Shown here one piece after another: positions 26,027-35,613 of a stretch of DNA of 64,000 nucleotides. Made by a program: the position numbers and the translations under genes. This stretch comes from CAZOKH01 sp964580315. Its GTDB lineage: Bacteria > Chloroflexota > Anaerolineae > Anaerolineales > Anaerolineaceae. The stretch's first letter is position 1, and each line of letters starts with the position of its first letter. The notes beneath the pieces are model-generated. The model saw only the letters and a program-made list of their open reading frames with translations, ran no database searches and was not told where the DNA came from. The DNA is taken from positions 1 through 64,000 of the forward strand of contig CAZOKH010000004.1 of assembly GCA_964580315.1 (NCBI GenBank), read 5' to 3'.

Positions 26027-26785
26027 ATGAATGCAAAAGTAAATGTGTTTCATAAAATTGGTTCCAATGAGACAATTGCAGAGCAAGCTTATAAGGCCTT
26101 GAAAGACCTTTTGGAAAGCGGCGACTTTGCGCCCGGACAGAAACTCCCTTCTGAAGATGAGATAGCGCGGCAATTAAATATCAGCCGCATTACCCTGCGT
26201 ACAGCCCTTCAAAAACTGGAATTGCTCGGATATGTGGATCGCAAAAGAGGTGTGGGAACTTTTGTGGTGGGCTTGGATAAGAAACATATCGATGCCGGTA
26301 TCGAACGCCTGGTGTCGATTTCCGATGTGATCAGGCAGCGCGGCCATATTCCCGGCACCAAGGAGATCATCATTTCAGCAGACAATGCTGATGAAACCGT
26401 TGCCGATGAATTGCAGATCAATGTGGGCGACCCGGTTACGGTTGTCTCTCGTGTGAGAACCATCGATGGCGACCCGTTTATGGTTGATCACAACATCTTC
26501 CCGGCTTCACTTATTCCGCAGGATGTTACTGCAAAAGAGATTGGTGGTTCGCTGTTTTCTTATGTGGAGAAAAAGTTAAAGATAACCATCACACATGCGG
26601 TGGCGCGCCTGGTTCCCGGCATGGCAGATGATTTGCTGGCTGAAAAACTGGGCGTAAAAAAAGGAACCCTTCTAATCCGCCTTGTGCAGACCCATTACAT
26701 TAAAGAGAACGATTCGCCAATCTGGCAATCTACATTGAGTTTTCCAGACAGCAAATTTAGTTGGTATATCGTGCGAACCAGATAA
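26027..26785 (+). CDS. GntR-family regulator with UTRA domain
   Basis: 252 residues: winged helix (about 15-78, with GQKLPSEDEIARQLNISRITLRTALQKLELLGYVDRKRGVGTFV in outline) and a UTRA ligand-binding domain (about 95-245). HutC-subfamily members are mostly repressors released by sugar phosphates, nucleoside-like or amino-acid-derived ligands. It heads the plus-strand operon with the PfkB kinase, ABC transporter and ADP-ribosylglycohydrolase. In E. coli the yegW regulator next to yegTUV is of the same type. Likely autoregulated through the operator at 25947-25971. Confidence 0.9.
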   Translation: MNAKVNVFHKIGSNETIAEQAYKALKDLLESGDFAPGQKLPSEDEIARQLNISRITLRTALQKLELLGYVDRKRGVGTFVVGLDKKHIDAGIERLVSISDVIRQRGHIPGTKEIIISADNADETVADELQINVGDPVTVVSRVRTIDGDPFMVDHNIFPASLIPQDVTAKEIGGSLFSYVEKKLKITITHAVARLVPGMADDLLAEKLGVKKGTLLIRLVQTHYIKENDSPIWQSTLSFPDSKFSWYIVRTR

Positions 26786-26805
26786 AAAAACACTAAAGGT
26801 GAACC

Positions 26806-27768
26806 ATGAGAAAAATCTGGAGTTTAGGGCTTTCCATGCTGGATATTGTTACGCAGCCGATTACAAAATGGCCTGATTTTGGTGGCGCGGTCAATTCAGA
26901 TACCACTGAACTGGTTTTGGGCGGTATGGCGCTCAATACGGCAGTTTCCATTGCCAAAATCGGCAAAGCGCCTGTTGGCCTCATTTCGTGCATTGGCTAC
27001 GACACAGGTGGAAAAATTGTAAAAGCAGGTTTGACCGAATTAAAGGTTGATATTTCTCACCTGTGTTATACCGACCAGGCCAACACCGGCAATGCCATTT
27101 GTTTCATCCACCCGGGTGGAGAACGCTCGTTTGTGTTGTGCATGGCTGCCAACAATTACCTGTGTGAAGAGAACATCGAATTTGATGCCTTGAATGAAGG
27201 CGATTACCTTCATGTCGGCGGTGCAATGATCATGGACCAAACCAAGGGGGAAGACCTGGCCAGGATTCTTCAGAAAGCCAAACAGCGCAAGGTCAAAATC
27301 TCGGTGGATACCTGTTGGGATGGAACCAACCAGTGGGTGAAAATTTTGGAACCCTGTTTGCCCTATTGCGACATTTTCCTGACGAACCTGGAAGAAGGTC
27401 TTCTCTATTCAGGAAAAGAGACCATTGATGACGCGGTGAAGTATTACGAATCGTTTGGCCCTGAGATTGTTGTGGTCAAAATGGGCAGCCAGGGCGCCCT
27501 GGTTAAATCGGCAGGATTTTCAGGGCAGATACCCATTTTTAAGGTTAACCCCGTTGACGCGACCGGCGCCGGCGACGCCTTTGATGGGGGATTCTTGACC
27601 GGGTTGTTTAACAACTGGTCAGTTGAGCAGTCAGCTATTTTTGCCAGTGCGGTTGGAGCAAAATGTGTGACTGCATTTGGCGCCACAACCGGGGTGGCTG
27701 GCTATGATGAAACAATCCAAATGATCCGGGAACAATCCAGAGCAGGTAATTGGAACTGGGTGCTATGA
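26806..27768 (+). CDS. PfkB-family sugar or nucleoside kinase
   Basis: 320 residues with a ribokinase fold. The N-terminal GGMALNTAVSIAKIG motif and the C-terminal DATGAGDAFDGGF carry the substrate-binding and catalytic base (Asp in GAGDAF) features. Family members phosphorylate the hydroxymethyl group of sugars or nucleosides. Its place between a UTRA regulator, a ribose-type importer and an ADP-ribosylglycohydrolase-fold protein parallels E. coli yegV, a kinase of uncertain substrate. AAAGGTG precedes the ATG. Confidence 0.9.
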   Translation: MRKIWSLGLSMLDIVTQPITKWPDFGGAVNSDTTELVLGGMALNTAVSIAKIGKAPVGLISCIGYDTGGKIVKAGLTELKVDISHLCYTDQANTGNAICFIHPGGERSFVLCMAANNYLCEENIEFDALNEGDYLHVGGAMIMDQTKGEDLARILQKAKQRKVKISVDTCWDGTNQWVKILEPCLPYCDIFLTNLEEGLLYSGKETIDDAVKYYESFGPEIVVVKMGSQGALVKSAGFSGQIPIFKVNPVDATGAGDAFDGGFLTGLFNNWSVEQSAIFASAVGAKCVTAFGATTGVAGYDETIQMIREQSRAGNWNWVL

Positions 27769-29279
27769 ATATGACCGAGACAGATCTGTCAACGCCTCCA
27801 ATTCTTGAAATGAATTCCATCACCAAAAGGTATCCGGGTGTGGTTGCCCTGGATAATGTAACCTTTCATGTGAACAGGGGTGAGATTCATGCGTTGTTGG
27901 GAGCCAATGGGGCCGGCAAATCAACACTGATGAAAGTTTTATGCGGTGTTACCAAACCAGATGAAGGTGAAATTCTTCTTGATGGTGAAACGGTTTCGAT
28001 TGCAAAACCCGCAGACGCGATAAAACTGGGAATCAGTTATGTGCCCCAGGAATTAAGCCTGGTTCCCACCATGAGTGTGAGCCACAACATATTGTTGGGT
28101 CAGGAACCTACTTTCAAACCTCCTTTTTCACTGGTGAACGAGAGAAAAATTGATGATTTGGCATCCCAGTTGCTCAAATCGGTCAACCTGGATGTGGATA
28201 TCCATCAGCAAGTGAAGGATCTGCCGGTAAGCGACCAGCAGATGATTGCCATTGCAACCGCCCTGTACCGGAAAAGCAAAATCATCATCCTGGATGAACC
28301 AACTTCCTCACTCTCCAGCAATGAAATTTCCAAGCTCTTTGAAATCATGAAAAAACTTCGGCAGGATGGCGAGACGATTGTTTTCATTACACACCACCTG
28401 GAAGAGGTTTTTGAAGTTTCTGACCGGATTACCATCCTGCGCGATGCGGTTTTTCAGGGCTGCTATCCCACCGAAAAAATCACAAGGGACCAGGTTGTTT
28501 CAATTATGACCGGCAAGAAGAACCAGGCCATCAGCCGGGAAAGCCAGCCCCAATCACTGGGACAGGAAGTATTAAAGCTGGAGCATGTCAATACAGGTTT
28601 TATTTCAAAAGATATTTCTTTTTCGGTGCGTTCGGGGGAAATTGTTGGGCTGTTTGGACAGGTGGGCGCCGGGCGGACGGAAGTGCTGCGTTCGATTTTT
28701 GGCGCAGACCGGCTGGAATCGGGCGATGTGCATCTTTTCGGTGAAAAGGTAAAAATCAAATCACCTGTCGATGCGATCCAACGCGGAATTGGTTTCATTA
28801 CTGAAGATCGCAAAAACCAGGGTTTAATTTTGAGCATGGACATTTTGGACAATGTCAATATTGGTTCATACGAAAAATCCATGCAATTTGGACTCATTCA
28901 AAAGAAGAGCCTGCAAAAAATTGCCGAGCATTTTCAAGATGCTTTGAAGATTAAGAGCAGCAATTTAAAACTTTGGACAAAGTTCCTGAGCGGCGGCAAC
29001 CAGCAAAAAGTGATTCTGGCAAAATGGCTGAATCACGAATCTCGCATACTGCTGATGGATGAACCGACCAAAGGGATTGATGTTGGCGCGAAACAGGAGT
29101 TCTACCAGCTCATTCAAGACCTGGCTCAAAAGGGGGTGGCCATCCTGCTGGTTACTTCTGAACTTTCTGAAGCGATGGGCCTCAGTGACCGGATCCTGGT
29201 TTTTCGTAAAGGGTCCATCGTGGGAGAGGTAATCCCACGTGATACGACTGAAGAAGAAATTATGTCGATGACATTGTAA
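27765..29279 (+). CDS. Sugar ABC transporter ATP-binding protein (RbsA/MglA type)
   Basis: 504 residues in two fused nucleotide-binding domains. Domain 1 has Walker A GANGAGKST and Walker B IIILDEPTSS; domain 2 has a degenerate Walker A GQVGAGRTE and an intact signature LSGGNQQK. This asymmetry is normal for carbohydrate uptake transporters of the CUT2 class. The ATG at 27765 overlaps the kinase stop codon (ATGA), so I prefer it to the in-frame GTG-like start 15 bases upstream. Confidence 0.92.
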   Translation: MNMTETDLSTPPILEMNSITKRYPGVVALDNVTFHVNRGEIHALLGANGAGKSTLMKVLCGVTKPDEGEILLDGETVSIAKPADAIKLGISYVPQELSLVPTMSVSHNILLGQEPTFKPPFSLVNERKIDDLASQLLKSVNLDVDIHQQVKDLPVSDQQMIAIATALYRKSKIIILDEPTSSLSSNEISKLFEIMKKLRQDGETIVFITHHLEEVFEVSDRITILRDAVFQGCYPTEKITRDQVVSIMTGKKNQAISRESQPQSLGQEVLKLEHVNTGFISKDISFSVRSGEIVGLFGQVGAGRTEVLRSIFGADRLESGDVHLFGEKVKIKSPVDAIQRGIGFITEDRKNQGLILSMDILDNVNIGSYEKSMQFGLIQKKSLQKIAEHFQDALKIKSSNLKLWTKFLSGGNQQKVILAKWLNHESRILLMDEPTKGIDVGAKQEFYQLIQDLAQKGVAILLVTSELSEAMGLSDRILVFRKGSIVGEVIPRDTTEEEIMSMTL

Positions 29280-29304
29280 ATGCAAGATTACTGTGGAGAA
29301 TGAT

Positions 29305-30267
29305 ATGAATCAATCACTCACTCAATCCTTTATCAATAAGCTTAAGAACAGGCAAATCCCGGCGGAATCTGGCATCTTCCTGGCTTTGGTGCTCCTACTC
29401 ATTGTTTTTTCAATACTAAGTCCTTATTTCTTCACTACTGCAAACATTTCAAACATTCTCATCCAATCAGCCATAACCATTGTCATTGCCAGTGGGGCAA
29501 CGCTTGTGATTGCCTCGGGTGGAATTGATTTGTCGGTTGGATCGGTACTTTGCCTTTCGGGAATTCTCATGGCCATGGGGATGAAAGCTGAATATCCGGC
29601 CTGGTTAAGCATTCTTATCGGCCTGGTGGCAGGCACCCTGATGGGCGGCATTAATGGTTTTTTGATCGGCGTGGTTAAGATCACCCCGCTGATTGCCACA
29701 TTGGCCAGTCTGAGCGTCATTCGCGCTTTGGCTTACATCATCACTGACGCCAGGCCAATCTATGGGTTCCCGATGAGTTTTCGGGTTTTTGGCACCGGTT
29801 ATGTTGGCATGATTCCCTATGCTTTCATTCTAGCCCTGGTTGTGGCTTTCTTGCTGCTGCTGATTATTAAACGCACCCGCATGGGACGCTACACCCTGGC
29901 GATTGGCGGTAATGAAGAAGCGGCCAGGTTGTCGGGCGTCAATATCTGGAGGACGAAAATTGCCATTTATGCGCTGGCTGGTTTGTGCGCTTCTTTCGCG
30001 GCGGTTATCTTGACTGCCCGCTTGAATGCCGCCGAGGCGCTGGCAGGCAATGGCATGGAGATGGAAGCCATTGCGGCAGCGGTGATTGGCGGCGCCAGCC
30101 TGGCGGGTGGAATTGCCAGCATTCCAGGCACCATCATCGGCGCCGTTCTCATGGCGACTTTAAAAAACGGCCTGACCTTATTGAGCGTGCAACCGTACTT
30201 TCAACAATTGACCATCGGCATTGTTATTGTCGCGGCAGTGTTCATTGATAAGATCCGGAAACATTAA
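29305..30267 (+). CDS. Sugar ABC transporter permease (RbsC type)
   Basis: 320-residue membrane permease with about ten hydrophobic segments and the CUT2 family core ASGGIDLSVGSVLCLSG near residue 75 and the ATPase-contact segment GGNEEAARLSGVN. The start at 29305 has GGAG at proper distance. It lies 25 bases after the ATPase gene and before the binding-protein gene. Confidence 0.92.
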   Translation: MNQSLTQSFINKLKNRQIPAESGIFLALVLLLIVFSILSPYFFTTANISNILIQSAITIVIASGATLVIASGGIDLSVGSVLCLSGILMAMGMKAEYPAWLSILIGLVAGTLMGGINGFLIGVVKITPLIATLASLSVIRALAYIITDARPIYGFPMSFRVFGTGYVGMIPYAFILALVVAFLLLLIIKRTRMGRYTLAIGGNEEAARLSGVNIWRTKIAIYALAGLCASFAAVILTARLNAAEALAGNGMEMEAIAAAVIGGASLAGGIASIPGTIIGAVLMATLKNGLTLLSVQPYFQQLTIGIVIVAAVFIDKIRKH

Positions 30268-30365
30268 TTGATCAAATATTTAGTTGGAGGTGAACTGAAA
30301 CAAAACGAAGGAGAAGAGGTAGGTTTTTGTCTTAACCAAACTTAGTCAATATAAGGAGAAAAGCG

Positions 30366-31526
30366 ATGCAAAAGAAGAAATTTGCCCCATTTATGGTTCT
30401 GGTGATTTTGATGCTGGCCGTTTCGGCCTGCGCCAGCCCGGCTGCGCCTGCTGCCGAAGCGCCCGCCGCTGTTGAAGAAGCTCCGGCCGAAGAAGCCCCC
30501 GCGGCTGAAGCCCCCGCCGAAGAAGCGCCCGCGGCTGAAGCCCCTGCCGAAGAAGCCCCGGCTGCTGAAGGAGACTTGACGCCGTTCCAACAAATGCGCA
30601 AAGACTCGTTTGCGGGCATGGTTGGTTTTGAAGCCCCCACCGACAAAGATATGCGGGTTGGCGTGCTGATGATCACCATGGCGAATCCGTTCTGGGTCAC
30701 GTTCTCAGAAGGCGCCCAGGCGATGGGCGAAGAATTGGGAATCACCGTAGATATCCATTCAGCACCCACCGAGGGCGACATCAGCTCTCAGTTGGCCACC
30801 TGTGAATCAATGGTTGCTGCTGGTTATGATGCCCTGGTGATCTACCCGATTACCGAGAATAACCTCATCCCCTGCATCACCAAGGCAAATGAAGCCGGTG
30901 TGCCGATCATTGAACCCAACATCATCAGCGATATGAGTGCTGTTGAAGCTGCCGGTGGAAAAATTGACCAGCCCAAGACCCTCGATATGTACCAGATGGG
31001 CGTCAACGGGGCACAATTCATCGTCGATAAACTGGGCGCAGAGGGCGGTAAAGTGGCGATCATTGAAGGACTTGCAGCTGCACCGCAATCCATTGCCCGC
31101 AGAGACGGGGCAAAATCAGTGTTTGAAAGTGCACCGAACATTGAACTGGTGACCAGCCAGGCTGGCGATTGGGACAGAACAATTGCCTTGAATGCTGCCA
31201 CCAATATCATCCAGGCCAATCCTGACATCAAAGGTTTCTACTGCGCCAATGACGTGATGGCTCTGGCTGTGGTTGAAGCTGCCATTGCTGCCGGCAAGAA
31301 AGACCAAATCATTGTGGTCGGAACTGACTTCATTGAAGATGCAAAGGCTTCCATCCAGGAAGGTATGCTGGACGGCAGCGTGGCATTCTCACCGTATGTG
31401 TGGGGCGAGTTGTCCGTGCAGATGGGTGTCATGAAGGCGCAGGGCAATGAAGTGCCGTCGGTTATCCCGATTGTCCAGGTTCTGGTTTCAAAAGACAATG
31501 TAAATGCAATGGATGATTGGAAATAA
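30366..31526 (+). CDS. Sugar ABC transporter substrate-binding lipoprotein (RbsB fold)
   Basis: 386 residues. The signal peptide ends in LAVSAC with Cys22 lipidated. A linker of tandem EEAPAAEAPA repeats (about residues 36-65) is encoded by three near-identical 30-base units. The RbsB-type binding domain begins near residue 95 (MRVGVLMITMANPFWVTF). The ligand is presumably the substrate of the PfkB kinase, a ribose-containing compound by analogy, not proven. AAGGAG precedes the ATG. Confidence 0.9.
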   Translation: MQKKKFAPFMVLVILMLAVSACASPAAPAAEAPAAVEEAPAEEAPAAEAPAEEAPAAEAPAEEAPAAEGDLTPFQQMRKDSFAGMVGFEAPTDKDMRVGVLMITMANPFWVTFSEGAQAMGEELGITVDIHSAPTEGDISSQLATCESMVAAGYDALVIYPITENNLIPCITKANEAGVPIIEPNIISDMSAVEAAGGKIDQPKTLDMYQMGVNGAQFIVDKLGAEGGKVAIIEGLAAAPQSIARRDGAKSVFESAPNIELVTSQAGDWDRTIALNAATNIIQANPDIKGFYCANDVMALAVVEAAIAAGKKDQIIVVGTDFIEDAKASIQEGMLDGSVAFSPYVWGELSVQMGVMKAQGNEVPSVIPIVQVLVSKDNVNAMDDWK

Positions 31527-31594
31527 TCTTTTGAGAGGTTTCTTGCCTTCGAAAAGATGGTTTGTCCTTACATAAACCACGCTTAGAGAAGGTA

Positions 31595-31672
31595 CCAGGT
31601 CGTTGATTACAACGACCTGGAAGGAAGAATTTGCACACGCTGGATTGAATTGGGGTTCGGCGTGTGCAAATT
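31595..31672 (+). terminator. Two consecutive stem-loops after the binding-protein gene
   Basis: CCAGGTCGTT (31595-31604) pairs with AACGACCTGG (31611-31620). AATTTGCACACGC (31628-31640) pairs with GCGTGTGCAAATT (31660-31672). No clear T-run follows, so partial termination or mRNA protection is likely before the ADP-ribosylglycohydrolase gene. Confidence 0.6.
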
Positions 31673-31704
31673 TATAACAAAGTATATCTTACTGGAGAAA
31701 AAAA

Positions 31705-32745
31705 GTGAACATCAACTTGAAAGAGAGGTTATGGGGGTCGTTTGCAGGGTTGGCAGCGGGTGATGCCCTGGGTATGCCGTTTCACGAATTAACCCCCGAT
31801 GAAATTCAAGCGAGATGCGGGGGTATTGTGAAAACGTTCCATTCGATTTTTGAGGATGAATTCATTCATCTTCAATATAAACCCGCTCAAATTACTGATG
31901 ACACCACATTAACCATTGTGACTGCCAGGGCGATTCTGAAATACAAGGGCGAATTATCAACGGGACAATTTGTGCAGGAACTGGCTGATTGGGTAAAAAA
32001 CAACCAGGCAATCTGGCAGCACGGCGGGGTGTACGGCCCCAGTACCAAGGCGGCATTCAACGAATACCTTGACGGCAAGTTTGATGGTTATTTGCAAAGG
32101 AAAAGATGGTGGTGTTACCAGGGCACCTCTAACGGCGCCATCATGCGGGTTTCACCTGCCGGCTGGGCCAATCCGGGCAACCTGCAAAAAGCGGTTGAAC
32201 TTGCCTGCCAGGTGATTTTGCCCACTCATCCAACCGATGTGGCATTGTCTGCTGCGTCGGGTCAGGCGGCGGCCATTTCGCAGGCGCTCACTCCCACGGC
32301 TACAGTAAGCTCGATCATTGATGCTGCCCTGGAAGGCGCCAGGCTTGGAGAAAAAATTGGCAAACAAATGGCGCGCGAAACTTCACACCGCTACCCGCTT
32401 CCCAACCTGGAAATTGCCCTGGAACTGGCTGAAAAAGCAAAAGACCCCTTTGAAGCCGGGCATTTAATCCGGCGCTGCATCGGGTCGCACTTTCATGTGG
32501 CAGAGACGCTGGCAACCGCCATGGGGATTTTTTATGCGGCTAAAGGTGATTTACAGAGTTCAATCATTGCTGCGGTGAATAACGGCGGCGATAGCGATAC
32601 GATTGCTTCCATTGTGGGGGCATTGGCGGGTGCATTAAACGGCATTCAAGCAGTGCCCGAACAATGGGTGAAGACCGTTGAAGAGGTTAATCAGTTAGAT
32701 TTTGAGCAAATGGCTGATGCGTTTTGTTCCATGCTTGAAAAATAA
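31705..32745 (+). CDS. ADP-ribosylglycohydrolase-family protein (DraG fold)
   Basis: 346 residues, mostly helical, with the paired metal-binding motifs of the family: GDALGMP and DDTTLTI near the start and GGDSDTIASIVGALAG near the end, which hold two Mg ions. Classical members release ADP-ribose from proteins, but metabolic relatives such as E. coli YegU sit with kinases and transporters and may cleave ribosides. The operon here suggests the second type. The start is a GTG behind GGAG. It is the last gene before a strong terminator. Confidence 0.88.
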   Translation: MNINLKERLWGSFAGLAAGDALGMPFHELTPDEIQARCGGIVKTFHSIFEDEFIHLQYKPAQITDDTTLTIVTARAILKYKGELSTGQFVQELADWVKNNQAIWQHGGVYGPSTKAAFNEYLDGKFDGYLQRKRWWCYQGTSNGAIMRVSPAGWANPGNLQKAVELACQVILPTHPTDVALSAASGQAAAISQALTPTATVSSIIDAALEGARLGEKIGKQMARETSHRYPLPNLEIALELAEKAKDPFEAGHLIRRCIGSHFHVAETLATAMGIFYAAKGDLQSSIIAAVNNGGDSDTIASIVGALAGALNGIQAVPEQWVKTVEEVNQLDFEQMADAFCSMLEK

Positions 32746-32766
32746 ACATAGGTAATATTAAAAAGG

Positions 32767-32802
32767 AAAAATCGCCGCCCTGATTATTGGGCGGCGATTT
32801 TT
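32767..32802. terminator. Bidirectional terminator
   Basis: AAAAATCGCCGCCC (32767-32780) pairs with GGGCGGCGATTTTT (32789-32802) around TGATTATT. It serves the convergent ADP-ribosylglycohydrolase and iolD genes. Confidence 0.92.
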
Positions 32803-32812
32803 GGCGTTTTCT

Positions 32813-34675
32813 TTAAAGAAAATATTTCTCCTGCTTGCGGTGCTCTTCATAATCCTTGCGGGCGGCCTGCACTTCTGGCATGGTGGAAGTCTCAGCGATG
32901 GCAACATCCCACCAGGAATCGTAGCCGGGCACTTTCACCTCGCGATCGGTTTCTACCACGATGACCGAGGTTCGTTCAAGGGCGCGAGCTTGTTTAAGCG
33001 CGTCTTTGAATGCGGCGATGGAATCAGGTGTAAAGACCCGGGCGCCCAGGCTGGCGGCATTGGCGGCAAAGTCAATTGACAAGGGCTCGCCGTTTAATTG
33101 ACCAGACTGTGCGTCGCGCTGGTTGAAGCGGGTGCCGAAGCCGTGGCTGCCGATGGAAGCGCTGAGTGAGCCAATGGAGCCAAAACCGTGATTGTTGACT
33201 ACGATGACAATAACCTTAATACCTTCTTGAATGGCGGTCACGATTTCGGTTGGATTCATCAGGTAGGTACCGTCGCCCACCCACACAAACACTTCGCGGC
33301 TGGGGTCGGCCATCTTCACGCCAATGGATGCCGGGATTTCATAACCCATGCAAGAATAGCCGTATTCCATGTGGTAGGAATTGGGCGTTTTGGCGCGCCA
33401 CAATTTGTGCAGGTCGCCAGGCTGGCTGCCGGCAGCAGACATAATCACGTCTCTTGAACCGGTTTCCTGCCAGATGGCGCCAATCACTTCGCTTTGGCCG
33501 GGCAGGGGTTGATGATTGAGATTGTAGAGGCGGTCGGTTTCTTTTTCCCATTCAGCTTTCAGCGATTGGATCTCGGCGGCATAGTCGGCTGAAACTGCAT
33601 AATTCTTCAGCGCCTCAGTTAACTCTTCAAGGGTCACTTTTGCATCGGCGGTGATGGGTACGCCGTTGTGCTTATAGGCGTCCATTTCAAACAGGTTGAT
33701 GTTGACAAAACGTACAGCCGGGTTTTGGAAGATGGTTTTTGAGGCGGTGGTGAAATCAGAATAGCGCGTGCCAATGCCAATTACCAGGTCGGATGCCAGG
33801 GCGATGCGGTTGGCGGCCAGTGTGCCGGTGGCGCCAATGGCCCCCAAACAGGCCAGGTGATCATAGGCCAGAGAGCCTTTGCCAGCCTGTGTTTCGCCCA
33901 CCGGAATGCCAGTTTGCCGGGTGAACCGGTCGAGTACATCACAGGCCTGGCTGAACAGAACCCCACCACCGGAAACAATCATGGGGCGTTTGGCTGCTTT
34001 AATCATCTGAACGGCATCTTGCAACCGGCTGCGGTCTGCCAGGGGGCGGTGAATACGCCAGATACGTTTGGCAAACAGTTCTTCAGGGTAATTGTAGACT
34101 TCGGTTTGCACATCTTGCGGCAGCGCCAGGGTGACTGCGCCGGTGTCAGCGGGCGAGGTGAGCACGCGCATCACTTCGGGCAGGGCGGTGATCAACTGGT
34201 CGGGACGGCTGATGCGGTCCCAGTATCGTGATACCGGTTTGAAACAATCGTTCACGCTGATATCCTGCGTGTTGGGGCTTTCCAATTGCTGTAAAACCGG
34301 GGCCACGTTTCGCCGGGCGAAAATGTCTCCCGGCAGCAGCAGCACTGGCAGACGATTGATGGTGGCAAGGGCTGCGCCGGTTACCATGTTGGTGGCGCCG
34401 GGCCCAATGGATGAAGTGCAGGCAAAAGTTTGCATGCGGTTTTTCATCTTTGCGTAACCGCTGGCAATATGCACGGCTGCCTGTTCATTGCGAACCATGA
34501 TGTAGCGAAAATCTGGATTTTGCTGCAAGGCCTGCCCGATACCTGCCACATTTCCATGCCCAAAAATTCCCAGGATTCCGGCAAAGAAAGGCATCTGAAC
34601 GCCATCGCGTTCAACGTACTGGTTTTTTAAAAAAGCGATCAAGGCCTGCGCCATGGTTAAGCGAATGGTTGACAT
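32813..34675 (-). CDS. iolD: Trihydroxycyclohexanedione hydrolase
   Basis: 620-residue thiamine-diphosphate enzyme of the myo-inositol pathway. It opens the ring of 3D-(3,5/4)-trihydroxycyclohexane-1,2-dione to 5-deoxy-glucuronate. The N-terminal FFAGILGIFGHGNVAGIG region, three ThDP-enzyme domains and the cofactor motif GDGTYLMNP...NNHGF are visible. Length is standard. Its product is the substrate of the adjacent iolB enzyme. GGAG precedes the ATG, 53 bases after iolB. Confidence 0.95.
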   Translation of the reverse strand: MSTIRLTMAQALIAFLKNQYVERDGVQMPFFAGILGIFGHGNVAGIGQALQQNPDFRYIMVRNEQAAVHIASGYAKMKNRMQTFACTSSIGPGATNMVTGAALATINRLPVLLLPGDIFARRNVAPVLQQLESPNTQDISVNDCFKPVSRYWDRISRPDQLITALPEVMRVLTSPADTGAVTLALPQDVQTEVYNYPEELFAKRIWRIHRPLADRSRLQDAVQMIKAAKRPMIVSGGGVLFSQACDVLDRFTRQTGIPVGETQAGKGSLAYDHLACLGAIGATGTLAANRIALASDLVIGIGTRYSDFTTASKTIFQNPAVRFVNINLFEMDAYKHNGVPITADAKVTLEELTEALKNYAVSADYAAEIQSLKAEWEKETDRLYNLNHQPLPGQSEVIGAIWQETGSRDVIMSAAGSQPGDLHKLWRAKTPNSYHMEYGYSCMGYEIPASIGVKMADPSREVFVWVGDGTYLMNPTEIVTAIQEGIKVIVIVVNNHGFGSIGSLSASIGSHGFGTRFNQRDAQSGQLNGEPLSIDFAANAASLGARVFTPDSIAAFKDALKQARALERTSVIVVETDREVKVPGYDSWWDVAIAETSTMPEVQAARKDYEEHRKQEKYFL

Positions 34676-34728
34676 ATCAATCTCCGTTATAAATTATTGA
34701 ACTTTTAACAGCTTATCCACTCCATCTG

Positions 34729-35613
34729 CTAAAGAGGTTTCTGGTTCATTTCAAGTGTTACCATGGGAACGCGAGGATCTTTAAACTTCCAGGTGTCTTT
34801 CACCCACCCAAAATCAGGGTCATCTGTATTGGCCAGCGATTGATCGGTTCCGGCCAGAAAATTCAGATAGTACACGTTATAACCCGGAGCCGCGACCACC
34901 GGGTGATAGCCTTCCGGTGAAATTACCAACTGATTGTCACTGACCACAACCGTCTCATCCAAATGTCTGTCCGCGGTATAAACTCGTTGAATGGCAAAGC
35001 CCTCAGGGCGGTCAATTTTGTAGAAGTAAATCTCCTCAAGGTCAGCTTCGATCAATTTGCCATCTTTGTCCACTTTGCGAACATCATGCTTGTGCGGCGG
35101 ATAAGAGCTCCAGTTGCCCGATGGCGTGTATACTTCCACGGTCACCAGGCGCTCGCATGGAAAACCCGGTGGGATCATGCGGTTGATTTGACGGGAGACG
35201 TTTTCGCCGCCGCGCAATTCAATATCCACTTCTTCGGGTTTAACCAGGCGGGCTGGAAAATCCTTTGTGGCTTTGGCCCATCCACAGGCAAAATCGGCAT
35301 CACCGTTTACAGCTTTGACCGTGAAATCGGTGTTTCTGGGCAAATACAGCGTGGTGGGTAATCCATGAAACACATCTTTTCGGCTGCCAATGGCTTCCCA
35401 TTTTCCAATGTTGGAGGTTACATCCAGGGAACCGCCCAAAATCACCAGGGCTAATTCGTTCTCTCCTGTTTGAAAGTGCCATTCTTCGCCATTTTTAAGC
35501 TGCACAGCCAGAAAAGACAAATCTTTCCAGCCTGCTCTTTGAGGGGTGACAGTGATATATTCCTTGCGGGAAAAATCTGGTTTTACCAGCAAATGAGATT
35601 GAGTTGAATTCAT
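34729..35613 (-). CDS. iolB: 5-deoxy-glucuronate isomerase
   Basis: 294-residue bicupin that converts 5-deoxy-glucuronate to 2-deoxy-5-keto-gluconate. Metal-binding region YPPHKHDV and the following EEIYFYKIDRPEGFAIQRVY are conserved. The ATG at 35613 overlaps the stop of the LacI gene (ATGA) and has AAGGAG upstream, so I prefer it to the upstream in-frame start at 35634. Genes for the other inositol steps (iolG, iolE, iolC, iolJ, iolA) are not in the window. Confidence 0.95.
   Translation of the reverse strand: MNSTQSHLLVKPDFSRKEYITVTPQRAGWKDLSFLAVQLKNGEEWHFQTGENELALVILGGSLDVTSNIGKWEAIGSRKDVFHGLPTTLYLPRNTDFTVKAVNGDADFACGWAKATKDFPARLVKPEEVDIELRGGENVSRQINRMIPPGFPCERLVTVEVYTPSGNWSSYPPHKHDVRKVDKDGKLIEADLEEIYFYKIDRPEGFAIQRVYTADRHLDETVVVSDNQLVISPEGYHPVVAAPGYNVYYLNFLAGTDQSLANTDDPDFGWVKDTWKFKDPRVPMVTLEMNQKPL

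Noticed and set aside
30473..30572. A tandem repeat as mobile or CRISPR-like DNA
   Set aside because: It is in frame within a lipoprotein linker and encodes EEAPAAEAPA units.
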